Positions 22,254-32,788 of a DNA stretch of 64,000 nucleotides are shown one piece after another. The DNA comes from Anthostomella pinea (taxonomy: Eukaryota > Ascomycota > Sordariomycetes > Xylariales > Xylariaceae), in contig CAUWAG010000012.1 in NCBI GenBank assembly GCA_963556695.1, positions 248,001-312,000 on the forward strand, read 5' to 3'. The notes beneath the pieces were generated by a model. The model saw only the letters and a list, made by a program, of their open reading frames with translations, was not told the DNA's origin and ran no database searches. Each line of letters starts with the position of its first letter. Position 1 is the stretch's first letter. The translations under genes and the position numbers were made by a program.

Positions 22254-22299
22254 ATACACCTGTCACTTGCTGACTGAGGGACCTAGGCTAGCCGGATGG

Positions 22300-24660
22300 G
22301 CTCGTCGAGTTAAATCTTTAAACTTAATTAAAAGATCGATTTTTAAAAGTCTTATTATAACCCTTTTATATAAAAAAATTCAGTTAATTTTTGTTATTAT
22401 TGGGTATATTCTTATTTGATATAGCTTTGTTTATTTTACTTTTAATACTTAAAGGTTTTGTATACTTATTAATTAAAGCTTTTCAGTTCCTTTTTAAGCT
22501 CGTTTTTAAAGCCTTTATTTTTATTTAAATTAGCGGTATGAGATCGTTTATTACTTTTAAACTTTTAATTTTTAAAAGCTTTGGTTTTTGAATTAATTTT
22601 GTTTTTAAACTTAGTATAATGTTTTATTTCAAACGCTTATACGACCTTTCTTTTAGTTTTGAAAAGTTTTTTAAATTGTTTATTTAATTAATTGTTTTGG
22701 TTTTTATTAACGCAAAAAAATAGTAATAGGTTAAAAAAAGAATTAAGGCTTAAACTAATATGTTAACCCATTAGCCGCTATGATTTTAATGTATAACGAA
22801 TAGAATTGTCATTATTATTTTTTAAATTTATAAGTTTGTTTCAGAAAGAGCCTTAACATATTTTACTACTTGTTATATACGTTTCATTTAAAGCTTAAAT
22901 TATAATAACGCCGGTTCATAAACTAATCTTAAATCGATTACACTAGTTCAAAATGTAATAATAATAGTAATAATAATAATTACGATTATAAGATTGTTTC
23001 ATAACTAATTTCATTATTTTAAGTCAATTTAACCTATTTAGAAATATAAAAAGCGTATTTTTATATAAAATCTAATTTTAAAGTCTTTTAGAGAAATTTT
23101 TTTATTAAGCGTAAATTTAAACTTGAATTTATTTCGCGGCTTATTATATCGGCTCTGTAAACGCTCTTATACTTTTAACAGCTTTTTTTAGTTTTTTTAA
23201 AATCGTTGATTAAAAACGTCAAACTTAGATTTATTAAAAAAAAAGTTTTAAAGCGATTTGTGACGAGCCGTCTAACCTATAAGGCTAAAGGGTTCTATAA
23301 GGTTTATGTTCTGAGGTAAGTCAACACAAAGGACGATAGAGGCTTCTGTCAACTAGAAGACACTCAGATACTGGGGCTTGGTCTGATACAAGGGATCACT
23401 GTATAGTCGAGTCGTCAGGAGATTTCTCCCACCTTAGGGTTGACTAAGATTCTTAGATTGATCACTGAGGTAGAGACTGTCTATCTATCTAGTTGGGAAA
23501 TGTCTGTCCTTATATATCCAATCTCTCCCTCACTGATGGAGTAGGATCACCTCGTCTCAGAGTGGTGCTCACTGGCTCACTCCCTGATCTAGTGTTGAAT
23601 GGGAGCCGGAGATAGACACCGGAAGATCTCCAGTGGGGCAGAGACGCACAGGGCATCTGACCCACCAAGAAGACAGATGATCAATATCTGCACACAGAGC
23701 AGAACAATCAACAGCACGAATCAACATCCGTGTATTCAACATCTAGTGATCCTTACAGGCTCACTTCGTGATCCAGTGATCCGTCACGTAACCTTTGTTA
23801 TGTAATCCGTAATACCCGTTGTTCCGTTCCTGGCTTCTGATTCCATTTGTTCTTGGTGTACTCCCCTTGGCCCTCCGACAGGCCATAGTATTTGTTGGTT
23901 CGTAACAATATACCTCGAAATCTTAAGAACAAAGGTTTTTTAATTACATTAAAAAGTATTACTATGTTGTGATTTGAGGTTTAATATAAGGTTAAAATTA
24001 GAACAAATTAATTTCGTAATCGTTTATTGGGTTAAAAGATTAAATCTAATATGAAATATATATTAAAATATAAAGATTAGCTTATTTATTAATTTCCCAG
24101 TTAATAAAGCCTTGTTTATTACTTTAAAAGCTTTTACTTTAAAGCTCTTACCACTTTTTCTTTTCTTTAACCACTGATTATAATTAAATATAAGTACTTA
24201 ACAGCCGTTATTATACTTATACGGTACTTTATATCCTATGTAAATTATCTATTTACTAATTTTAAAAGCTATTAAGCTTTAAATAAAACCTCGTTACGTC
24301 GATATTTACGCCTGTTAATTAAGGCAAGAAGTTTGAAAAAAAATCCTTCAAATATTATAAATCGAAACAGATAAAATAGTAGCGGATGGTCTTATAGAGG
24401 CTTGATTAAAAAACAATTTTTAAAAAAAAGAAATCAGCTTAAAATACTTGATATCTTTTACTTTTTAAACTGAAAGAAATATAACGAGCGGCTTTAAAAA
24501 AAGATTAGTAACTTAAAACGTATAAGTGGATTATTACCGCGATTAAAATGTTTTATAATATATAGAGACTTCGAATTTTGCTTTAAATAAACCTTATTAT
24601 ATATATTAAATAACCTTATAACATTTTAGAAAGGTGTATTAAATAGAATAGCAGCTATAA
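22300..24660. repeat. RIP-type AT-saturated block
   Basis: Except for the segment 23259-23907, this tract is made almost wholly of A and T, with TTTAA, TAATA and AAAGCTTT motifs and stop codons in every frame. Such composition in an ascomycete is typical of repeats mutated by RIP (C to T on either strand). No element can be identified from what remains. Confidence 0.85.
23259..23907. mobile_element. Probable solo LTR (un-RIPped) inside the AT-rich block
   Basis: A 649-bp segment of ordinary base composition with sharp edges. It begins TGTGACGAGCC and ends GGTTCGTAACA, an imperfect 11-bp inverted pair of the TG...CA type usual for Gypsy-class LTRs. No long frame inside. I do not see a clean 5-bp target duplication (CGATT left, ATATA right), so the exact ends or the solo-LTR reading may be off. 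Confidence 0.55.
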
Positions 24661-25257
24661 TTGCGTTTAAAGAGGTAACAGTGTAATAACAGGGCTTTTA
24701 AGGCATTTCGGTATGTTATAGCACACTAGCAGATTCTCTACCTTTATAACAACTACTAGAAGATCACCAGATTTATCAGAATACCACGTTTTATACCATA
24801 TGAACCATCTACGCACTGTTTGACATTTTCTTCCTCTCCTCACCCTTGTGGCATTAGCGACGCAAGCATTGGCGAAATGCGCCGCGAATGACTGCCTTCG
24901 AGGCTGACCATGTAGCACAATCTTAAGCAGTATCGCGGTGACAACCACAGGCACTACGACCAGGACGACCACGGAGACGGTGACCCCAGCGCCAAAGCTG
25001 TCGAGAAAATGGCTGTAGCAACACAGGTCATCTACCTTCTGATGGGCAGAGCTATAGAATATCGCTCAGAGACAACTCAAGCTCCGACAATACTGGAATA
25101 TGCGTCCTCTTGTGACTCGTCGGCCGCCTACGCGGCGGCCTGCTCTTGTCTAAACATCTCTTCAGATACGATAACCACGTGAACACCAAGTGTGACGAAG
25201 GTCTTGCGAGTGAGACAACTACAACTGCAGTGGCAGTTGAGACTGCTCATGCCACTA

Positions 25258-27492
25258 CCATCCGACCCCCCGAACCGGCACACCCCCCCAACCGGCACAG
25301 CCAAACCCCACAATCACCACCAAAAGTCCCCTTACTCACTTACACGGATTACAGCCCTTTTTGAGGGTATCTAGACTTTCTTTAGATAGTTAGATAGCCC
25401 TTTTCTTGGTGTTTAGCGGAATATAGATTATTTAATTGCTGGGCCATCGGTATCGGCATTTAGCAGCCTCCATGCCCCGCCCTTAAATGCAAATTTGCTG
25501 TAGAATTCTCTCTGTGAGCCCCTGTCCCTCATGCACCACAGCATCCTGAAGCCAGCCACGATGCCTCCGCCCACGTATACAGAGGATGATGTGGTGGATG
25601 CCTACCTAGACGTCACAGATAATGGCATGTCCGTGAGAAAATCCAGCCAAAAATACGGCGTCCCGGCCAGCACGCTGTCAGCACGCATAAGGGGGAGAGG
25701 GACTAAAACGGAGGCTCACACCACCGAGCAGAGAATTTCTCCCGAGCAAGAAAGCAAGGTAGCAGCCTGGATATTGCGCCAGGAGACTTTGGGGCTTGCC
25801 CCTTCTCACTCAGCCGTCAGGGAAATTGTGGTAGAACTCTTAAAAAGAAAGGGGGATTTCGCACCACTTGGGAACCACTATATGGACAGCTTTAAACGAC
25901 GCAACCCTACCATTCAGACTAAAATCGGCAAGCGAATGGAATCCGCTCGGTTTAAGGGGTTTACCCCTAAGTCTGTGAACTGGTTCTTCAACATCTTGGA
26001 GGACTACGGCTGGGTGAAGTCAGAAAATACGTACAATGTCGATAAGGGCGGCATCATGTCGGGTTTTGGTAACTCTTTCGAGCCTCCTATCCTCACAGTC
26101 AATTAACTACCCTTATAGGCATTGATTCCCTAGTTCTGGGAAGTTCTGAGACGAGGAAAGCTTTCCTAAAGAGCCCCCAGGGCCGCTCGTGGACATCTTT
26201 CATCGAGACCATTTCAGCTACCGGTAGAGTACTCAAACCAGGCTTGATTTTCAAGGGAAAAGATCTTCAAGCGCAGTGGTTCCTCGAGGAATTCCAGAAG
26301 ATAGCCGACTGGTACTATATAACGTCGGAAAACGGCTGGACCAGTAACGATATCGCCTGCCAGTGGCTTGAGCACGTTTTCATACCACAAGTAGATGAAA
26401 TTCGTGGCCAGGAGCAGTGGGAACCAGTCCTTTTGATCCTAGATGGCCATGGTAGCCATACCTCCGTACGTACACCAATTTTTTCTATTTTATTTACTGA
26501 TTATTTAATTTATTCCGATTTAAACAGCAACTGACTGTAGAAAGGACGAATTTATGATGCGGTGTTATTTTGCCAACATCTTGCTATGCTTTTTCCCAGC
26601 ACATACCAGCCATGGAATGCAACCATTGGATAACAGCCCCTATAACGCCCTCAAGTCCTACTACCAGAGATTCCTCACCCAGTTAAATTCTCTGACTGAT
26701 TCCTCTCCTGTTAACAAGATCAACTTTATCCGCTGTTATAGCAAGGCAAGGGACATGGCGTTTACGCCAAAAAACATCCGCTCGGGCTTCCGAGTAACGG
26801 GGTGCTACCCAATCAGCCGCAAAAAGTGTCTAGACCATCCAGAAATCCAAGAAGACAAGCGAAAGACCCCCGAGCCGGAAGAACAGGAAGACTCGGAGCC
26901 AGAGGACCAACAGACCCCTACCACGAGCCGGCAAATCCGGGATTTCGGGAAGAACCGATCCCCAGCCACTCGGCTGAAGTTCCGGAAGATCTCCCATGCC
27001 TTTGAGAACCAGGAGACGGAGCTGGCCATAAAAGACCAGAAGATCAGGGCCCTGGAGGCTGAACTGGAGCGGCTACGACCCAAGAAGAGGAAGAAGATAC
27101 TAAATCCCAACAAAAAGTTCATGACAATGGTAGAAATACTAGCCCAGGGTGGTAATCCGTTAGTTCCGGTTGCTGTAGAGTCTTCTTCTTCTTCTTCAGA
27201 GCCGGAGGTTGTTGAAGACGGGGTGGAGGAGGACGAGGAGGTTGCGGACGCTGAGGAGGCTGTAGAAGCCCCTGTTGCAGAAGCCCAGATGACTATATCT
27301 GGGCGGTCAATCCGGGCGCCGGCTAGATACGTCGATTGAGCAGCCAAAACACCACAGAATGATAATTTTGCTGATTTTTTCGACCCTATACAGCCTCAAA
27401 TGCGTGTAAGTGAGTAGGGGGGTCTTTTGGTGGTGGTGGCGGGGTTTGGCTGTGCCGGTAGTGGGGGTGTGCCGGTTCGGGGGGTCGGATGG
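25258..27492 (+). mobile_element. Pogo/Fot1-like DNA transposon, apparently intact
   Basis: A 2235-bp element with long inverted ends. 25258-25346 begins CCATCCGACCCCCCGAACCG and pairs with the reverse complement of 27404-27492, with only scattered mismatches. TA flanks both sides (25256-25257 and 27493-27494), the target duplication of Tc1/mariner/Pogo elements. The inside encodes one full-length transposase in three exons. It shows none of the AT saturation of the adjacent block, so it arrived late or escaped RIP. Confidence 0.95.
25561..27339 (+). CDS. Pogo/Fot1-family DDE transposase
   Basis: Exons 25561-26068, 26119-26465 and 26545-27339 give 549 residues; an upstream in-frame ATG at 25531 would add ten. 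Introns of 50 and 79 nt were set by frame continuity; the second acceptor (GTAGAAAG before GACGAATTT) is the one that restores the conserved HGSHTS-DEFM junction. Domains: psq-type HTH (about 5-50, SVRKSSQKYGVPASTLSARI), CENP-B/Tc5-type HTH (about 65-130), DDE core with Asp161 (YNVDKGG), Asp278 (LILDGHGSH) and Asp314 (HTSHGMQPLDN): spacing between the last two is 35 residues, as expected for the group. The C-terminus has a coiled, acidic and Ser-rich tail. No internal stop or frameshift, so the enzyme may be functional. Confidence 0.93.
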
Positions 27493-28134
27493 TATGAGCC
27501 ACATCGCGGCGAGCAACGGCTCAGCATTGTTCGGAAGCTCGACCAGCCTGAAATCTGGGAATGCTACAGTAGGCGACCTGAATGCGACGACTCCTAAGGT
27601 TGCTTCGAGCTCCAGTGTCTTGTGCAACTCGAGTCTCGCACTCGTGGCTACAGACACGATATTGATCAGCGATAAGTATCAGCTGAAGAGACCAGGACTG
27701 GCCGTCGATGCATCGAGCACTGAGCCTAGCTCAACGCTCGCCAGTGATTCAGCCTTGGAAACACCACTGGGGTTCAGCAACGCCACGGATGCGTTGCCGT
27801 TTTCAAACGCGACAAGTACAGCCCAATTCCAGAACTCGACAGCTGCTCCGACGCAACAGGATGCCACAAGCACGGCGTCAGATGCGGTCCAGGTTTTGAA
27901 CGCGACCAACATGGCCGCACGTCTAACCGCCACGAGCTCTGCACCGTTCCTCAGCTCCACGGCAAAAGGGCTCGGCAATGTGACCAGCACCCGCCTTGGC
28001 CCTCGACGCGACAAATGCCGCGCCATTCCTCAACCACACAGCAGGTACACTGGCCAACGCCACCAGCACGGCGAAGTTTCCAAATCGAGGCTGCGCCACG
28101 GCCCTACGCAAGCTACAAGGCGGCGCATCTAGGA

Positions 28135-28824
28135 GATAGAAGAGAGGTTTTCTACGGACGACGGGTAAAGGTTTATCAGATTAAATACATAGACACTCAA
28201 TGATACTGCTGCATATACTTACTGCAATATATTCCCAAGCAGTGAGTTTGTACTTAGAACCTAAATAGTTATTTCATTCATTGGGGTTGTTCCCACGCAA
28301 TCAGCCACGAGCCATTCATACCAATAGATTCACCCTTGAATCTCCATTTGTGAACGACCACAACAATGTACGTATCTCCGTCAATGTGCCTAAGGTACCT
28401 AACAATCGACATTGAACATATAGAAACTGCCTAGCTGTTCCCAAGATTCAGTGGATGAGTAATCTGTGCAGGTGGAGCTCCATTGTACATGTATAGACCA
28501 TTAGCGCATTTATTGACATTCTCTGCTGATCTGAAAGCCTACAAGTATGTGTGGTTCTTCCCCTCACCTGTCCACCACTTCTTCATCTTGCATACACACA
28601 TTCTCTGGATACGCATCTCTGATTACTTTCCTCTGTACTCGAGGTTCCATCGCGCGATCTAACACTCAGTTTCATTACTACACTGGACAAGGCAAGTATA
28701 TCACGTTGTAATACATCAATTCCTCTTGTTGGTTTATCCTGACTTCATCAATTCTCCTGCCCCTCTTGCTTCTTCTCATCCTCACTTATCATTTATTACA
28801 CTAACTCTCTCCTTTGTTACGTAG
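28135..28824. other. No supported gene
   Basis: 3' flank of the decayed secreted-protein gene and leader of the next one, with pyrimidine-rich stretches before 28825. Nothing recognised. Confidence 0.5.
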
Positions 28825-29869
28825 ATGGCTTCTGCCAATGACACATCGATGGCTCCTCTTGACGAAGTCACTTCAGCCATGACGTCCCTTGCCTTGGCCA
28901 ACCCTTCCACCCTCATGAGTCTCCCGATCGAGCTCCGATGCAAGATCTACCTGCGAGTTTTCGACAACGACGGAAAGGTTCACGTACTCAACTGCCGCCC
29001 TGACCATCGACCTAAGAGACACCGGAAGAGACACAAGGGGAAGATGACCGTCCCGCCTCTCTTGCTCGCCTGTAAGCTGATTCATGCAGAAGGTACAGAC
29101 ATTTTCTGACAGAAGCGACTGTTGTGGCTGAACAAACTCACCTACAAATGGAAAAGCTCCAAGTTTCTTGCTTGGTCGATGACTTTGCCTCTGCTCATGC
29201 CGAAGCTGAGCCAAACTGTTGTTACAAATATCCGTCATATTCGCGGCCAAGATATCACTCAATGGGCAAAGATGAACAAGGGCCGGGCCAGATGGCTTCT
29301 TCGTCAGCTTCCCAACCTCAAGACATTCCGCTTTCACGGCGCATGCCATGCCTATCCTTTCTGGAGCGGTAGCGAGTGCGACGAGGGTATCATAAAGAAG
29401 GCTCTCGAGTACTGTGGGGGAGATTTCGGCACAGTCAACGACACCCGGGACATCATTAGAAGCTTCCCTCTCAATCCCAACACTTGCAAGATTGAGTTCC
29501 AGATGGTCATCGTCTGGACAGCCATCGTCCCGGATGACCACGTTGTAAGTTGCGCTCCCTGATTGATCCAAACTTGCTCGAGAGTTTCAATTAACGCCAC
29601 AGTCTTAAATTAGGGCTACGAGATACACATGAACCTAAACACCGGAAAGCACAAGATCGTGCCCAATCTAGAGGATGATGATGATGAGTTCGAGCTCGGT
29701 CACTGGGACGAGGGAGACGAGGTCTGGAAAGAGCTGCGTGCAATCCAGCGATCGGTGAACTGCAAGTCATCAAGAGTATGGATCCAGCACCACCCCCGGC
29801 CAACAGGAGAACGACATCTACTGGCTCGTTTTCGAGCTGACCATGCAGGAGAAAACTGCTGAGAGATAA
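28825..29869 (+). pseudogene. Broken hypothetical protein with F-box-like start
   Basis: ATG 28825 opens a frame with LMSLPIELRCKIYLRVF, the kind of short motif seen at the start of many uncharacterised fungal proteins that scan as F-box-like, followed by VPPLLLACKLIHAEGTDIF and then TGA at 29107-29109. The same frame continues past this stop with clearly protein-like sequence (NIRHIRGQDITQWAKM, LPNLKTFRFHGACHAYPFW) to a GTAAGT donor at 29545; exon 3 starts at 29614 (GYEIHMNLNTGKHKIV). Near 29805 the natural frame shifts by one base: the shifted frame reads ENDIYWLVFELTMQEKTAER and stops at 29869, while the unshifted one ends in unlikely sequence at 29862. One stop plus one frameshift suggest a pseudogene; sequencing error is the alternative. 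No function assigned. Confidence 0.6.
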
Positions 29870-30129
29870 GATGGCAGCCCTGACCCTGGTGGTCGAAGGT
29901 ATCAGCAAAATGGCAGGCTTTGCAGACAATGTTAGATGGAAAGGGAATACGAATATTTCCGGACTTTTTGCTCCTGGTGCGACGATGGAATAGTGATCTG
30001 GTGACATGAGCGTCACAAAAAAATGAGATTAATCTTACATGGTTTGCTCTCGGTGATAGAATAGCCGTGCTTGACCGCAGCGAAATATGTCTCGTTTGGC
30101 ATCATTGACCAGCTGTTGATGCATATACT

Positions 30130-30950
30130 TCCCTCATTACCAACAAAATCTCTCAAAAAACCCCGCAGAAGCGGAACTGGATTAAGAGCCTCCAACACCA
30201 CCACCACCAGCGCGCCGACCCCAACCCAACCCCAACCCGGACCCTCGACCGCACCTGCGGCACGACCTCGGACCCCTTCGCCGTGCAAGTCGCGCAGCCG
30301 GGCGGCCTCTCCGACCGCTGGTATTTCAAGCTAAGCGGCGACGCCATCCTTTTCACGCCTATTATCCTATAGCAAACTTATCCATTTACGATTTATTGTA
30401 TTTTTTTAAACTCTTCGACTAGAGAAAAAAAAGCCACACTTAAACACTTTAAAAGATAACAAAAAGCAAAGCCCTCGTCCTATACGCTAAGTTTATCAAA
30501 ATAAAACGCTATAAATCATCTCAATCTACCAAACCTCCAACTACGGATTGCGTCCATAAGCTCAGGCCGATACGTCATACGCCGAACAGCATGCGCGCAA
30601 AGCCTTGCCCATAAAGCCAGACCCTGCTCGAAATACCTTGTTTCCTCCTTCCAGCAGACTCTTCGACGCAATTCAGCGTCGAGAAGAGCGGGCACCTGTG
30701 CGCCGTGGGGCGCGTGGGCTCGCAGGGAAATGCCGTGATCGCCATCGCGGAGAACGGCACCGATGTGACGGGCAGAGCCGTGTACTTCGTGGATCCGGCG
30801 GTGCTGGCTGATATCGATGTGCAGGGCTATACTGTACAAGCCACTGTGGATCCCAGCCACTGGATCCAGCCACCAGTACCTTATCGGATCTCCTGTCATC
30901 CAGGGCGTTCTACGATAAGGTTACCTGGGATGGCTGTCCCAGGTCAACCC
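30130..30950 (+). pseudogene. Coding relic split by dispersed repeat R1 copy C
   Basis: Two protein-like fragments flank the repeat. Left (about 30245-30340): CGTTSDPFAVQVAQPGGLSD then RWYFKLSGDAILFTP. Right (about 30672-30905): FSVEKSGHLCAVGRVG, GNAVIAIAENGTDVTG, RAVYFVDPAVLADIDVQGYT. The order and flavour resemble small fungal surface proteins in which a conserved N-terminal piece with a Trp-containing strand is followed by a SGHLCAVG-type strand. No start codon or full frame survives. AT-biased sequence next to the repeat suggests RIP-like leakage. Assignment to one former gene is an inference. Confidence 0.45.
30389..30505 (+). repeat. Dispersed repeat R1, copy C (C-to-T decayed)
   Basis: Recognisable from CGATTTATTGTATTTTTTTA through ACAAAAAGCAAAGCCC to TACGCTAAGTTTATCA. 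Differences from copies A, B and D are mostly C to T or G to A (for example CGACCGG to CGACTAG), as RIP would leave. Confidence 0.8.
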
Positions 30951-31857
30951 ACTGTAATTTAGGTATTTAGATACTTCTCGGATGGGATCCCTTCCCATCC
31001 GAATTTAACCAAACACCAACCAGAATACAGATCATCCCAACCGAGACTTGTGATAGATCTCTGTTCTGGTTCCGCTACCACAAAGGCACACCACCGTGGC
31101 GTTCAGGGAGGTGGCAGTGCACCAACAAGGCCAATAGGGCATTTTTAGGCCACCTAGCCCACAGAAGGATTTTCACAGACACACAACACAAAAACACAAC
31201 ACTCAAATCAGATCAACCATAATACACGCTGTTTGACATAATGCGATGAGCTGTGACGTTGAGGTGGAGTTGGCGTGTCGCGAAGGCGTTTTGGGTTGGC
31301 TGTGGGCTAGGGTTGGATATTAGTAGTGATGGAGACGGGACGGCGGTGGTGGGTGGGTGGAATTGTACGGGTGTGACACTGGCGGCTGTATACTCGTGAG
31401 CAAGAGTGCCGCCTCTCAAGTAAATTCTCCAAGTCAATGGAGTATTCAACTTGGTTCCCGAAAGGCTTCAAGGGCCATCCTGACGGCCGTATCGCCAACG
31501 GCTTCTCTGAATGATGTCTGGGGACGTCTCTAATTGTAGGCTGGGAGGCAGTACTATTCGACGTTCGAAGGAAATAGGGGGGTGGACCGAAGTGTCGCTT
31601 GCGAACCAATAAGGGTGCGATGGTTCCTGACCCGAACACAAGACCCACACACATCCCGTCGGTACCTTAGGTGTTGATGAGATGGAGACGTCATGTGGGG
31701 AAGTACATGTAAGCATAGGAGGTAATGGCCAGTTCGATGAAGTCATGAGCCCGCGACCAGACATCTTCAAGCTGATCCAACTCAACAATCACATTTCGAA
31801 CCACTTAGAAGACACTCTTTCTCTTCGCCACATAAATAACTACGTACCCGAGTCATC
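30951..31857. other. No supported gene; contains repeat R2 copy 2
   Basis: Apart from the R2 copy, only overlapping short frames. The last 50 bp are the leader of the dehydrogenase gene. Confidence 0.5.
31089..31187 (+). repeat. Dispersed repeat R2, copy 2
   Basis: Direct repeat of 18692-18783 with a 9-10 bp insertion after TTTTTAGGCCAC. High identity over about 90 bp in otherwise unrelated flanks. Confidence 0.8.
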
Positions 31858-32788
31858 ATGCCTCCCTCTGGATTCGCAGTCCTCATCGGTGCCGGTATGT
31901 CTCCATCTCAAGTCCAACCACCAGTGAGCTTACATGCGCCAAAGGTCCAACATCCGGCGCCGGCATAGCCCGCGTCCTCGCCAACCCATCCCAGGGTAAC
32001 ATGGCCGTGGCCCTCCTAGCACGCAACAAAGACAACCTCACACAACTCTGCGAGGGCCTGCGCCAGACCTCAGACGGGGGCGTCTTACACCATTCCCCTG
32101 CGACACTTCACCCACAAACCTACAGCGCACCTTCACCGAGATCAGCCAGCATGCCGCCTTCCGGGACCTAAAGCTGAAGGTGGCCGTGTTCCACGTCAAG
32201 CACGCGCTCAAGAGACCGTTCCTGGCGACCACGCCCGACGAGTTCGAGCGCAACGTCGCCGCCTACACGACGGGCGCGTTCTCCTTCGCGCAGGAGGCGC
32301 TGAAGCTGATGTATGCACAGAACGGCGGCGAGACGAGCCTGGCTGAGAATCCGGCTAAGAAGGGGACCATCATCTTCACGGGCACTCTGGGCGCGATGCG
32401 CACGAACGCCGAGTTCAACGCTTACGGGGCCGGAAGAAGTGCTGTGCGCATGATTGCGCAGGGGCTGGGCAAGGAGCACTCGGGTAAGAGGGTTCACGTT
32501 GTGCATACTATTGCCAATGGCGGCATTCAGGACGTCTCGAAGGACGAGAACGAGGATGTCAGGGTTGGCAAGAAGATGAGTGCCGAGGTTAGTAATTGCT
32601 CCCGAGTGGTTTGTTCCACAGATACCCCAAGCACACAAGTGGAAAAAAATACACATAGTTCACGCTGGCTAACTCTCCTCTTTTTAACACAACAGAGCGT
32701 GGGAAAGACGTATCTGTGGCTGAGCCAGCTGGAGCCTGATCTGTGGATCGATGAGCTGGACATGCGACCAGCTCAGGAGAAGTGGTGA
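31858..32788 (+). pseudogene. Short-chain dehydrogenase/reductase, single frameshift
   Basis: Exon 1 (31858-31894) and exon 2 (from 31945) encode MPPSGFAVLIGAG-PTSGAGIARVLA, a Rossmann-type nucleotide-binding start, then VALLARNKDNL. Near 32090-32095 the frame changes by one base: upstream reads SDGGVLH, downstream the natural continuation is FPCDTSPTNLQRTFTEIS in another frame. From there the sequence stays coherent (KLKVAVFHVKHALKRPFL, KGTIIFTGTLGAMRTNAEF, AYGAGRSAVRMIAQGL) to a GTTAGT donor at 32588 and a last exon 32696-32788 (TYLWLSQLEPDLWIDELDMR). The usual YxxxK is YGAGR here, as in atypical members. A one-base deletion or sequencing error explains the break; otherwise the gene is complete at about 270 residues. 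Substrate unknown. Confidence 0.75.

Larger units (their letters stand above)
24840..28134 (+). pseudogene. Decayed secreted Ser/Thr-rich protein gene interrupted by the Fot1-like element
   Basis: Pieces of one gene are visible. First comes a signal-peptide-like stretch at about 24838-24905 (LPLLTLVALATQALAKCAA then NDCLRG). Next is a Thr-rich piece at 24940-25015 (TTTGTTTRTTTETVTPAP), then a Ser/Ala/Cys piece at 25105-25180 (SSAAYAAACSCLNISSDTIT) followed by TGA. An open frame then runs to the transposon at 25258. After the transposon (27495 on) the same frame resumes and continues with NAT/NST repeats (LNATNMAARLTATSSAPFLS). A frameshift near 27995 changes frame; the shifted frame repeats the motif (LDATNAAPFLNHTAGTLANA) and ends at 28134. 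Removing the element and one TA restores an uninterrupted frame across the site. The gene looks like a wall-associated mucin-like protein (inference), now dead through insertion, stops and frameshift. Confidence 0.65.

Noticed and set aside
23599..23805. 68-residue frame in the AT block
   Set aside because: Lies within the probable LTR and has no protein-like features.
26805..27347. 180-residue minus-strand frame rich in Ser
   Set aside because: Antisense of the transposase C-terminus; composition mirrors its Glu/Asp runs.
29088..29107. 20-nt intron removing the TGA in the broken hypothetical gene
   Set aside because: Has GT...AG borders but is far below any plausible intron size.
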